This document shows, piece by piece, positions 51,216 to 59,648 of a DNA stretch of 64,000 bases. The stretch is taken from NCBI GenBank assembly GCA_041751955.1, contig JBGSIB010000074.1:48444-112443 (forward strand), written 5' to 3'. The notes under the pieces were generated by a model that saw only the letters and a list, made by a program, of their open reading frames with translations, searched no databases and was not told the DNA's origin. This DNA is from UBA2040 sp041751955. GTDB taxonomy: Bacteria > Bacteroidota > Bacteroidia > Flavobacteriales_D > Crocinitomicaceae. Both the position numbers and the translations under genes were made by a program. The number at the start of each line of letters is the position of its first letter. Within the stretch, counting starts at the first letter, position 1.

Positions 51216-53993
51216 TTATCGAATCAGATGAAAAAAGCCCTGCAATTGTGTAGTTGAACCATCTTTACCCAAAACAGTCATTTTATAAAAATACACTCCG
51301 TCATTTGCTTCCGAACCTACTTTTGTTTTGCCATCCCAAGCCGCTATTGGTCCAGTACTTTCTAGCATAATGTTTCCATATCGATTCACGATTGTTAATT
51401 CAATTTTTTCAACATATTCTGTTTGTACAAACCAAACATCGTTGGACGCATCGTTATTTGGGGAAAACACATTGGGTACATCAACAGAAAGAGTTTCTAT
51501 TTCGATTAGAACATTAATTACACCAAATACTGTATCGCCTGGGCACAAACCTCCTGTCGTTATAAAGCTATAAGGCCACAATCCAACAGTGGTTGGGCTT
51601 CCTGAAATAATCAATGAGTCGCCTGAAAATTGGGTCGTAACTCCAGGTGGTAATCCGCTGATATCAACATTGTTTGTCCCACCGTTTAACAAATATATGA
51701 TGGTCTCTATTGCTTGATTTTCAAAAACCGCTTGTTCATCAGAACCCGTGATGGAAAGGAGCGTTGCCGTTGGATAATCACCAATAGTAATAGAACCATA
51801 GGTGGTATCTGCTTCACAAACCGTACCTGTTGTGTACAATTCAAAAGGATAAATGCCAGTTGATGTTACGGTGCCAAATATATAAACGGTATCATTTTGC
51901 ACCAAGCTTGTGACGCCAGGAGGCAAATTGATCACATTTACTCCAGTTGCACCTCCACTTAAAGCGTAAGCAATTGTATCTAATAGGGAGTTTATACAAA
52001 GGCTTTGGGTGTGACTTCCCAATGGGGAAACTAAAGTTAGTTGAGGGTTGTGGACTGTAATTTGACCAGAAAGTGTTGCATTCGGGCAAAAACCTCCTGC
52101 ACCTTCCACCGTAAAAGTGTAAGAACCTTCAACCGTCGGTGAACCGTTTATGGTTAAAGTGTTTCCTGCAAAAACGGCACTAACTCCCAAAGGCAAACCA
52201 TTTACAAACGCAGAATTGGCCGCGCCAGAGATGGTGTAAACGATAGTGTTAATTGGATCATTCAAACAAACCGTTTGATTGTTACTACCCGGAAGAGACG
52301 TTAAATTTAGAACTGGCGGTATTCCAGTCGTGATGACACCAAAAACAGTATCAGGTGGACGTGTCCCTCCACTTGTATAAACTGTGTATGTAAAACTCCC
52401 AATAGTACTTGGTACGCCAAAAATAAAAACAGAGTCGTTTTGTACATTTGAATTTACTCCAGGAGGCAAATCTATTACCGAAATATTGTTGGCTGTGCCC
52501 GACAATTGATAAAGAATAAGGTCCATCGCCGTATTAACACAAACCTCTTGATTATCCGTTCCAAGCGGCGAAACCAAATTCAACTCCGGAAAATTATGAA
52601 TGACAATCGTTCCTGTTAAGTTTAATGTTCCACATGGCGAACCTGTAGTAGAAACAGTAAAATTATGCGTCCCACCAACAGTAGATGCTCCAGATAAAGT
52701 GAAAACGCCTGCGTTGAATATTCCACTAATTCCTGCAGGAAGTCCTGTAACATTGGCACCTGTCGCGCTGCCACCCACCGAATACGTTATGTTCGCAATC
52801 GGAGTTCCTTCACACAGCGTTTGTATTTGCGTTCCAGGTACATCTAATGATAGAGTAGGTGGCGGATTTACGGTAATTGTTCCTGAAACCAAAGCTGGTC
52901 CGCATGATCCACCAGATGTTGTAACCGTATAATTGTAAGTGCCCGCAGCAGACGGCGAGTTACTGATCAAAAACTGACCAGGATTATACGTTCCTGTAAT
53001 ACCAGGAGGCAAACCCGTGACTGTGGCACCCGTGATACTTGGCCCAAGCGTGTAAACTATATTTCCCAAAGGGGAGTTGACACAAAGTGTTTGATTATTT
53101 GTGGAAGGAGCCGAGACCAATTGAACATCTGGATCGACTGCAATTCCACCTGAATATTGAACGGCTGGGCAACCACCTCCAGAGGCAACAACAGAATAAT
53201 TAAACGATCCTGTTGAGATTGGCGTCCCAGAAATGGTAAACGTTGTACCCGATAAAACACCTGTTACACCCGTTGGTAAACCTATCGCCGAGACCGATGT
53301 TGGCGAACCTCCTACCGTAAAAACAATATCTATCATTGTAGTATTGACACATAGCGTTGGATTAGCCGTTCCTGGCGCAGAGGTAACCGTAAGGCTTGTG
53401 CTCGCATTGATAACTATAACTCCATTCACCGTAATTGGCGTGCACCCAGGTCCGGTTGTGGTAATCGAATAGGGATACGTGCCTGGCGTTGAGGCTAAAC
53501 CTGAAACTGTCATTGTTCCGCCAGTTACAGAAGGATTAAAAGCGCCTGTTGCAAAAGCCGGAAGTCCTGAAAAATCTGCACCAGTCGCACCCGTTACATC
53601 GTAAGCAATTTGAGTTATCAGTGAACCTTGACAAACGAACTGATTATCTGTTCCAGGAGCTGAAGAAAGAGTAGCCGTGGAAGCAGACAAAACGGTGATG
53701 AACGCTGGTTTAATTTCTGTATCATTGGAGGTGCCATTCGAAACCAACAATGCTACAGTATAGGTTCCAGGTAAGTTATAGCTTATTAACGGATTTGCCA
53801 AGGTTGATGTTTGTCCAGCAGCACCATCAGGGAAAGTCCAAGAATAAGTGGTTGCTCCTGTGGAAAGATTCGTAAATTGAACTGATTGACCTACACAAAT
53901 AGTAGTTAGCTGAGCAGAAAAGTCTGCCGTTTGAGCATGTGCATTACAGAAGGCTAAAATAGCCACGATATGAATAACTAGTTTATGAAACAT
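51216..53993 (-). CDS. Modular T9SS type B adhesin with PKD and eight Ig-like repeats
   Basis: 925 aa. A signal peptide (about 1-20, AFCNAHAQ) is followed by a PKD-like domain (VGQSVQFTNLSTGATTYSW, about 34-52). About eight repeats of 80-90 residues follow (about 110-820), each opening with PGT/PLG..Q..C and closing GG.C....GxI.V. The C-terminal type B domain has VPNVFSPNNDASNDVW (about 838), VNRYGNIMLE and GVYFYKMTV. In one repeat the closing Cys is lost (GGTRPPDTVFG). It is a paralogue of the partial protein at 61136-64000, aligning module for module. Two PorP/SprF genes lie directly upstream on the same strand, the arrangement of sprB-sprF. It is probably a surface adhesin. Confidence 0.87.
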   Translation of the reverse strand: MFHKLVIHIVAILAFCNAHAQTADFSAQLTTICVGQSVQFTNLSTGATTYSWTFPDGAAGQTSTLANPLISYNLPGTYTVALLVSNGTSNDTEIKPAFITVLSASTATLSSAPGTDNQFVCQGSLITQIAYDVTGATGADFSGLPAFATGAFNPSVTGGTMTVSGLASTPGTYPYSITTTGPGCTPITVNGVIVINASTSLTVTSAPGTANPTLCVNTTMIDIVFTVGGSPTSVSAIGLPTGVTGVLSGTTFTISGTPISTGSFNYSVVASGGGCPAVQYSGGIAVDPDVQLVSAPSTNNQTLCVNSPLGNIVYTLGPSITGATVTGLPPGITGTYNPGQFLISNSPSAAGTYNYTVTTSGGSCGPALVSGTITVNPPPTLSLDVPGTQIQTLCEGTPIANITYSVGGSATGANVTGLPAGISGIFNAGVFTLSGASTVGGTHNFTVSTTGSPCGTLNLTGTIVIHNFPELNLVSPLGTDNQEVCVNTAMDLILYQLSGTANNISVIDLPPGVNSNVQNDSVFIFGVPSTIGSFTYTVYTSGGTRPPDTVFGVITTGIPPVLNLTSLPGSNNQTVCLNDPINTIVYTISGAANSAFVNGLPLGVSAVFAGNTLTINGSPTVEGSYTFTVEGAGGFCPNATLSGQITVHNPQLTLVSPLGSHTQSLCINSLLDTIAYALSGGATGVNVINLPPGVTSLVQNDTVYIFGTVTSTGIYPFELYTTGTVCEADTTYGSITIGDYPTATLLSITGSDEQAVFENQAIETIIYLLNGGTNNVDISGLPPGVTTQFSGDSLIISGSPTTVGLWPYSFITTGGLCPGDTVFGVINVLIEIETLSVDVPNVFSPNNDASNDVWFVQTEYVEKIELTIVNRYGNIMLESTGPIAAWDGKTKVGSEANDGVYFYKMTVLGKDGSTTQLQGFFHLIR

Positions 53994-54110
53994 CTTTTTG
54001 CTAATTCTCGTTCAAATCAAAGCTTAAAGATAGCCATTGCAAAAGAACCAAGCAAATGACGTTCATCACCAACAATAAAAAGTCAGTTTAGTTAAACAGG
54101 CCTTTTTTAT

Positions 54111-54965
54111 TTAATGCAAATCTCTTCTATTCAAAACGAAGGCCAATCCTAATTCATGCCGTCCCCATTGATAATTGGATAAAGATGAAGTATAGTTCAC
54201 GAATGAATATGAAATTCTATATTTTTCATAGAGTGTAATGCCCGCCGTTGATATCCACGTATCATTTGATGCCATTCCAAAGCCCAATAAAAACTTCGAT
54301 TTGTACTGCGCTAAGACCATACCTTGCAAGGTTTGAAAACCATTGCTAGACGTAAAACTCACGTTCGGAATGATTTCGATCTTTTCTCTATTTCCAAAAA
54401 TATAAGAAGCAAATGCGTTCCACGTAACAGGCCTGGTATCATCAGGATCCAAAACTCCATTTCCCAAAAAATGATTGGCGGATGCCACAAAATTCAACCG
54501 TCTGTATCGAAAAGCCAGACCTAAATCCGCCGAAAACACAGTTTTATTTCTAATTTTCAATACACTATCCTCAACATGAAAATTCTGGTATCTCAAAACA
54601 CCTACACCCATACCTGCCGATAAAATCATATCTTCCTGAATTGAAAACTGTCTATTTACAGCCATTTTCAAGTTGAGTTCATTCAAGTCAGTAGGTAGAA
54701 TATTGGGCACATGATAATTCAGAAAATTGACACCTAAACCAATTTTGCTTTTTTCTAAATAAGTGGCATAACTTCCGAGCAAGAAATTGGAAAAAATTGG
54801 AAAATTTGCCCTTGGGAAGTTATAGGCCAAGTTTGCCTCTTGTTTGTAAAAAAGTCCATTCGTCGCTGGATTAAAATAATTTTGATAATTCCAATTTTGC
54901 GACATTTGACCAAAAAGCAAATTGCTAAAAAACATTGAAACATAGAGTAAATATGTTTTTTTCAT
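54111..54965 (-). CDS. PorP/SprF-family outer-membrane protein B
   Basis: 284 aa from the ATG at 54963-54965, chosen for its signal peptide (KKTYLLYVSMFFSNLLFG); the frame begins 12 codons upstream. The NPATNGLFYKQEANLAYNF start (about 28-46) and alternating aromatic strands are the PorP/SprF barrel pattern, with LSAGMGVGV, ADLGLAFRYRRLNFVASANHF and VNYTSSLSNYQWGRHELGLAFVL at the end. It should be an outer-membrane beta-barrel that helps a T9SS cargo reach the surface. The next gene, an adhesin, lies 117 nt downstream on the same strand. It is related to the protein 80 nt upstream, with clear divergence. Confidence 0.82.
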   Translation of the reverse strand: MKKTYLLYVSMFFSNLLFGQMSQNWNYQNYFNPATNGLFYKQEANLAYNFPRANFPIFSNFLLGSYATYLEKSKIGLGVNFLNYHVPNILPTDLNELNLKMAVNRQFSIQEDMILSAGMGVGVLRYQNFHVEDSVLKIRNKTVFSADLGLAFRYRRLNFVASANHFLGNGVLDPDDTRPVTWNAFASYIFGNREKIEIIPNVSFTSSNGFQTLQGMVLAQYKSKFLLGFGMASNDTWISTAGITLYEKYRISYSFVNYTSSLSNYQWGRHELGLAFVLNRRDLH

Positions 54966-55079
54966 GTGATGGGTTTCATTATTAAACAAATAAAACCCCA
55001 TATTAGTTACAGAAAAACTTGCTTCACCCTATTTTTTTCAGGGACAAAGCTTTTCTGATTTTTAAACAATTTAAATCTT

Positions 55080-55898
55080 CTATCTTTTTCCCAGCTGAAT
55101 AGCTAAACCAAACTCATGTCTTAAGGGTTGATTCGTAACTGGAGCACTTGGGTTATTAAAATCTACAGAGTAATTAAATTGGATTTTATTGTTCAAGCGA
55201 AAACCAGCCTTAGCATAAGGCGTCCAAGTAGAATAATCTTTGACCCCACCACCTAGGAAAAATTTGGATTTGTAGGCAAAGGTTCCACCAAAATTGTTGT
55301 TGGGGATACCTATAAAAACGTGTGGTGTAAACTGAAGTTTTTCTTCGTTTCCAAAGGTATAAGAGGCGAAAAAGTTGCCGTTGACAGCGGTTCCGCCATC
55401 ATTAAATATTCCAATCAAAGAAGCACCTGCTTTGAATCTTTTGGAAGAATAAGCCACACTTAAATCAGTCATCACACTGGAACTATTTGGAACCCCTATC
55501 ACATCGGGTCCTCTAAACCGTTCATTTATTCCACCCACACCAATCCCTGCTGAAAGGCGATCTCCATTTTTCAACACAAACTGTCGATTGACATTAAGTT
55601 TGGCTAGGTTGACTGATAAAGTGTTGGACAGGAACGAACGATTGATCCCAAAATGGTTGATCCCAAAGCCATATTTGCCGTTTTTGCTAACCGTTGAATA
55701 GTTAGCGAAAGTAGCGAGATTATAGAAACCTGAACCGCCAATTGCACGAGCAGTAAGATTTCCTTCATGCTTGTAAAACAAGCCGGCCGTGGCTGAATTC
55801 AATTTCTCAAAAGAGTTCCCTGACTGTGTTAATTGTCCAAACAACAATGGGGAAGCGCTCAGCGTTAAAGCTGAAATAGTGATTTTTATCCAGCTCAT
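55080..55898 (-). CDS. PorP/SprF-family outer-membrane protein A
   Basis: 272 aa from the ATG at 55896-55898, before the signal peptide (WIKITISALTLSASPLLFG); the frame begins 21 codons earlier without signal character. The mature part starts LTQSGNSFEKLNSATAGLFYKHEGNLTARA and has the same barrel strands as protein B (DRLSAGIGVGGIN, SDLSVAYSSKRFKAGASLIG, PLRHEFGLAIQLGKR). The two are tandem duplicates. It should be an outer-membrane protein paired with the adhesin downstream. The longest runs are quoted only in part. Confidence 0.82.
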   Translation of the reverse strand: MSWIKITISALTLSASPLLFGQLTQSGNSFEKLNSATAGLFYKHEGNLTARAIGGSGFYNLATFANYSTVSKNGKYGFGINHFGINRSFLSNTLSVNLAKLNVNRQFVLKNGDRLSAGIGVGGINERFRGPDVIGVPNSSSVMTDLSVAYSSKRFKAGASLIGIFNDGGTAVNGNFFASYTFGNEEKLQFTPHVFIGIPNNNFGGTFAYKSKFFLGGGVKDYSTWTPYAKAGFRLNNKIQFNYSVDFNNPSAPVTNQPLRHEFGLAIQLGKR

Positions 55899-55948
55899 AT
55901 ATAATGGTTTGCAATTAGACTCTTGAACTTTATAAAAGTTACAGGCAC

Positions 55949-55988
55949 AAAAAAAACCCATCCAAACCTTTGCAGGTTCAGATAGGGT
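55949..55988 (-). terminator. Imperfect terminator between the CHRD gene and PorP/SprF-like A
   Basis: On the minus strand ACCC...AACC/GGTT...GGGT forms a two-part hairpin with internal mismatches, followed by T8. Confidence 0.5.
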
Positions 55989-56012
55989 CTCCCTTATCCA
56001 ATAATCTAGAAA

Positions 56013-57845
56013 TTATTGTTTTATCACTCTCGTGATAGAGATTCCAGACTTCACCAAATAAACCCCATTTGGTAAATCTGAAAGGTCGAGAATTGTTTCA
56101 TTAGAAGCAATTGTCTGGTTGTAAACCATTTTTCCGAATAGATCAAGGATTTGAACTGTAGTCGCACCATCAAAATTTTCGAAGGATAACGTAATTTTAT
56201 CGTTTGTTGGGTTTGGATAAACTGTTAAATTCGTCTGATCCAATTCATCAATTCCCAATGCTGTTTGCATACACTCCGAACCTCGAATAACTTGACCTCT
56301 AACTTCACCATTTGCATTTGCAGCAGTATGTACGTTAACATACATGGCATCGTTTCTGAATTTAAGCTCTGCAGCAGCATTCATTGGTGTTGCATCATCT
56401 GCAGTTAAGTAACCATAAGCACCGTTATAAGTTCCTGTTCCTGTGAACAAAGCTGACAAATCGAACTCAACACCACCGTTTGTTCCAGCAGCGGCATTGT
56501 GAAAATGAGAAGCAGCAATCGGCCCAGATAAATCTTTTACAACCAACATGACGTGTGCATTGTTTCTTTCTCTTGAAATCGTAACAATTCCGCCGCCGCT
56601 TGCCATTGTTGAAATGGCTGGAACTTCTTGATCACCTGATAAATTCACTGTATATCCTTCACGCGCTACACGATTAATTTGGGCGCGAATTTCACCGTTC
56701 ATGTTTGCAGCGGTATGGACATTCAAGTAAATATTGCTTTCTAACAATTCAATAATTAAAGATGGAGTTAAAGCGGCCCCAGAAATTGTTCCTGCAATAA
56801 TATTTCCAGTAACATCTCCTGATAAATCAACTACAACTGGACCATTTGCACCAGCAGCACCATTGTGAAGATGGGCACCCATAATAGCACCAGACAATCC
56901 CTCTACTTGAACCGAATAATTAATTGAAGTGAAATCACTACTCAATGAAAACTGCGCAACACCTGTTGCATTCGTTATCACAGCTGGTACTTCTTGTGCT
57001 CCAGATAATACCCCGTCAAAAGCAACTTGATTGTCATACATCAATTGCCCACGAATTTCACCGTTCATGTTAGCCGCTGTATGAACATTGATATATACAT
57101 TACCCGCTTCTAAATCAGCCGTAAATCCAGCAACACCAGACACATCAGCAACACCTACAATGGCATTGCCCATAACCGTTGGCGTTAAATCAACTGCCAC
57201 ACCGCCATTCGTACCCATTGCACCTACGTGTAAATGAGCTCCCATAATAGCCCCACTCAAACCATCTGCAGAAACCCAATACATTAATTTTTTCTTATCC
57301 AAAGACAAATTGAAAACGGCTAAGCCTGATGCAAACGTTACAACAGGTGGTACTTCTTGTAAACCGGTTAAAGCGGCTTTGTATGGAAAATCAGATTCTA
57401 ATTTGACTTGACCTCTAATTTCACCATTTGGATTGTCTGCAGTATGTGCATTCACATAAATTCCTCCAGTAATCATGTCTGAAATTAGACTGGATGTCAA
57501 ATCTGTTCCAGTAATCACGGCTTGAACATTGCCATTGACCAAATAAGGTGATAAATCCAAAACAACTCCACCCGTTGCACCAACAACACCGCTGTGTAAA
57601 TGAATGCCGTTGATTGGCATTGGAGTTCCAGCCATAAAAATTGAAACACAAAGCGTATCTCTTGTGCCGTTGAGTATCATCGTGGCAACCCCCTGACCTG
57701 TTGTTGTAACAGCAGGCACTTCTTGTAAGCCATTCATTCTTGCAGAAAACGTCAATTTGTCTCCAAGATGCGCAGCGAAAGTCATTGTTCCTGTTGTAAT
57801 CGCAAGCACTGCTGCCAATGCTATTTTGTATAAATTTTTCATCAA
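56013..57845 (-). CDS. Secreted four-CHRD-domain protein with T9SS type A sorting domain
   Basis: 610 aa. A signal peptide ends TFAAH (about 26). Four CHRD domains follow, each with the hallmarks (L.G.QEVP, HLH.G, NxHTA.NxNGEIRGQ): about 28-150, 155-270, 275-390 and 395-520. The C-terminus (VYPNPTNDKITLSF, about 540, to TRVIKQ) is a type A sorting domain. CHRD modules occur in chordin and in bacterial surface proteins; they are not catalytic, and an adhesive or scaffold role is inference. It lies downstream of a fasciclin protein, separated by a strong hairpin, and upstream of the PorP/SprF pair. Confidence 0.9.
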   Translation of the reverse strand: MMKNLYKIALAAVLAITTGTMTFAAHLGDKLTFSARMNGLQEVPAVTTTGQGVATMILNGTRDTLCVSIFMAGTPMPINGIHLHSGVVGATGGVVLDLSPYLVNGNVQAVITGTDLTSSLISDMITGGIYVNAHTADNPNGEIRGQVKLESDFPYKAALTGLQEVPPVVTFASGLAVFNLSLDKKKLMYWVSADGLSGAIMGAHLHVGAMGTNGGVAVDLTPTVMGNAIVGVADVSGVAGFTADLEAGNVYINVHTAANMNGEIRGQLMYDNQVAFDGVLSGAQEVPAVITNATGVAQFSLSSDFTSINYSVQVEGLSGAIMGAHLHNGAAGANGPVVVDLSGDVTGNIIAGTISGAALTPSLIIELLESNIYLNVHTAANMNGEIRAQINRVAREGYTVNLSGDQEVPAISTMASGGGIVTISRERNNAHVMLVVKDLSGPIAASHFHNAAAGTNGGVEFDLSALFTGTGTYNGAYGYLTADDATPMNAAAELKFRNDAMYVNVHTAANANGEVRGQVIRGSECMQTALGIDELDQTNLTVYPNPTNDKITLSFENFDGATTVQILDLFGKMVYNQTIASNETILDLSDLPNGVYLVKSGISITRVIKQ

Positions 57846-57869
57846 GATAAAATTTTAAAAAGTTAAAAT

Positions 57870-57894
57870 AGCGCCACAAACTATTTGTGGCGCT
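57870..57894 (-). terminator. Terminator of the fasciclin gene
   Basis: A perfect 11-bp stem AGCGCCACAAA/TTTGTGGCGCT with a 3-nt loop lies 15 nt after the fasciclin stop on the minus strand and is followed by an AT-rich tail. It may instead be a processing or attenuation site before the CHRD gene. Confidence 0.65.
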
Positions 57895-57908
57895 TGGTAA
57901 AGTTTGTA

Positions 57909-58472
57909 TTACATGGTAGGCAAAACCACTTTGTCAATTACGTGAATCACACCGTTGGATTGATAAACATCGTAAGTTGTAATGTTAGCAACGCCTCCAT
58001 TTTCATCTGTGATGGTAATATTGCGTTCCCCATTCATTTTGGCGATTAGTGTTCCACCAGAAACCGTTTTTAAATTAGCAGACCCTTTTCCTTTTTTAAT
58101 CATTTCAGACAAGGCTTTGAAATCATAGTTTCCAGAGACAACATGGTAGGTCAATACTGTTGCCAATGTTTTTTTGTTTTCTGGTTTCAAAAGTGTTTCT
58201 ACTGTTCCGTCAGGTAAATTTTCAAAGGCATCGTTCACTGGAGCGAAAACCGTGAAAGGTCCAGCGGTTTGAAGTGTTGCGACCAAGTCAGCTGCTTTTA
58301 CGGCAGCTACCAAAGTTGTATGGTCTTTAGAATTGACTGCGTTTTCAACTATGTTCTTTTTCGGATACATCGCTTCTCCGCCAACCGTAACTGTATTTTG
58401 TGCGAAACTTGCTGTGCTGATAAGGAAAATTGACCCTGCAATTAATCCTATTGATTTGATTGAATTTTTCAT
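57909..58472 (-). CDS. Secreted fasciclin-domain protein
   Basis: 187 aa. A signal peptide (about 1-24, ending STASFAQ) precedes a single fasciclin (FAS1) domain: VAAVKAADLVATLQTAGPFTVFAP (H1 motif, about 56-79), VLTYHVVSG (about 122-130, YH core) and GVIHVIDKVVLP at the end (H2). FAS1 domains mediate cell adhesion in many organisms. It has no C-terminal T9SS signal, so it is likely periplasmic or released by another route. A CHRD gene follows on the same strand after a strong terminator. About 320 nt upstream contain no gene. Confidence 0.92.
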   Translation of the reverse strand: MKNSIKSIGLIAGSIFLISTASFAQNTVTVGGEAMYPKKNIVENAVNSKDHTTLVAAVKAADLVATLQTAGPFTVFAPVNDAFENLPDGTVETLLKPENKKTLATVLTYHVVSGNYDFKALSEMIKKGKGSANLKTVSGGTLIAKMNGERNITITDENGGVANITTYDVYQSNGVIHVIDKVVLPTM

Positions 58473-58757
58473 TTTACTTTGGTTTTTGTGTTATTGTTTA
58501 GTTGTTATTTGTTTGTTGGGGATATCTACGCCACAGATGTAGGTTTGGATTTTTAAAAAGTAAAATAAATATTAACTTGTTGATTTACAGTTATTTAAAA
58601 GGTAAAATAATTTAAATAATTATCAAAACAAGATGGCATTCTCAAAGCATTCTCACCCAAGAAGTACTAATCCTCTGTTAATTTCTACCAGAAATGCAGT
58701 TCACACTAAAAAGCAATTTCATTGAGTCGATGTAAATACTCATCTAGTGAACGGTTC
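58473..58757. other. Intergenic region upstream of the fasciclin gene
   Basis: AT-rich, divergent from the lipoprotein gene at 58793. No open frame, exact TAnnTTTG box on the fasciclin side, RNA gene or hairpin is evident. Confidence 0.5.
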
Positions 58758-58786
58758 TTGATTCATCCACCTTTTCTATACATTTA
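58758..58786 (+). promoter_or_regulatory. Promoter TTG-N18-TACATTTA, 6 nt before ATG
   Basis: A near-consensus -7 box at 58779-58786 (one mismatch) with TTG at 58758-58760; it ends 6 nt before the ATG at 58793. Confidence 0.33.
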
Positions 58787-58792
58787 TAGTCT

Positions 58793-59641
58793 ATGGTTCG
58801 CTTTGTATTTCTTTTTCTTGGTGCAATTCTTTTGTTTGGACATTCTTGTACCTCATCCAAGGGAAATTCCTTTGAAGATTTGAGTAGGGCAGATAGTTTA
58901 GCTTTGGTTGGGGAGTTGATGGATAGTTTGCGGGGGGAGATGTTGGAGTATATGAAGGAGCAACGAAAAATGTATCTTGTTGGTATGCCAGCATGTGGTC
59001 CTTATTACGAATTCAAAATAAAATTAAATGATAAAAATGCTATTACTTTTCACGACAAACCCTCAACTATTGGTATAAGAAAAGCTATATTCTATCATTT
59101 TACTGCAAATCGAAATACCTCAGAAAACAAAAATAATTTGCCTCCGTTTACCAAAACGTATAGAACAGAAATTATAGAATATATTGAAAGTGCAAACCGT
59201 CAAATTAAGGACATGGAAAAAGAAAGTTTTCCGATTGAAATGATAATTTTCAAAAAAAATGAAATAATAGAATGGAATGAGAAACTTGCCATACTATCCG
59301 TTATAAATTCTAACAAACTCTATGAAGTCGATGGGCGAGCCTATGTTAGTTTATATTATAATTCAGAAAAGCAGAACGGTATTGTTGATAGCGCTCTTTA
59401 TGCATTTTATGATCTCAGAAACCTAATTTCCTTAGAATATTTCAAAACGTCCTATTTGGAAACCTTTTTTAATTTGAAAAAAAGCTCATCAAAACAAAAT
59501 CTTACGAAAATGAAAGCGTTGAAACTGTTTTATCCGGTTCGGGTTTATGATATGCCATATGCTGAAAGACATAATTTACTCAACAAAACAACAATAAAAC
59601 AACCCCCTCCAATTCTCATAGATGAGGATGAAGGCGAGTAA
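58793..59641 (+). CDS. Hypothetical lipoprotein
   Basis: 282 aa. A lipoprotein signal peptide with the lipobox LFGHS-C (Cys at about residue 19) is followed by a Glu/Lys-rich helical region (about 25-65, LSRADSLALVGELMDSLRG). A central stretch (ACGPYYEFKIKL, about 66-77) and a basic/aromatic second half follow. I do not recognise a domain. It should be lipid-anchored; no partner is adjacent, and the next gene converges on it after 7 nt. Transcription may start very close to the ATG. Confidence 0.7.
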   Translation: MVRFVFLFLGAILLFGHSCTSSKGNSFEDLSRADSLALVGELMDSLRGEMLEYMKEQRKMYLVGMPACGPYYEFKIKLNDKNAITFHDKPSTIGIRKAIFYHFTANRNTSENKNNLPPFTKTYRTEIIEYIESANRQIKDMEKESFPIEMIIFKKNEIIEWNEKLAILSVINSNKLYEVDGRAYVSLYYNSEKQNGIVDSALYAFYDLRNLISLEYFKTSYLETFFNLKKSSSKQNLTKMKALKLFYPVRVYDMPYAERHNLLNKTTIKQPPPILIDEDEGE

Positions 59642-59648
59642 TCTCTTA

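Noticed and set aside
51216..53993. Repeats resembling a CRISPR or other DNA array
   Set aside because: They are in-frame protein modules of about 85 aa with drifting sequence, not short identical DNA repeats with spacers.
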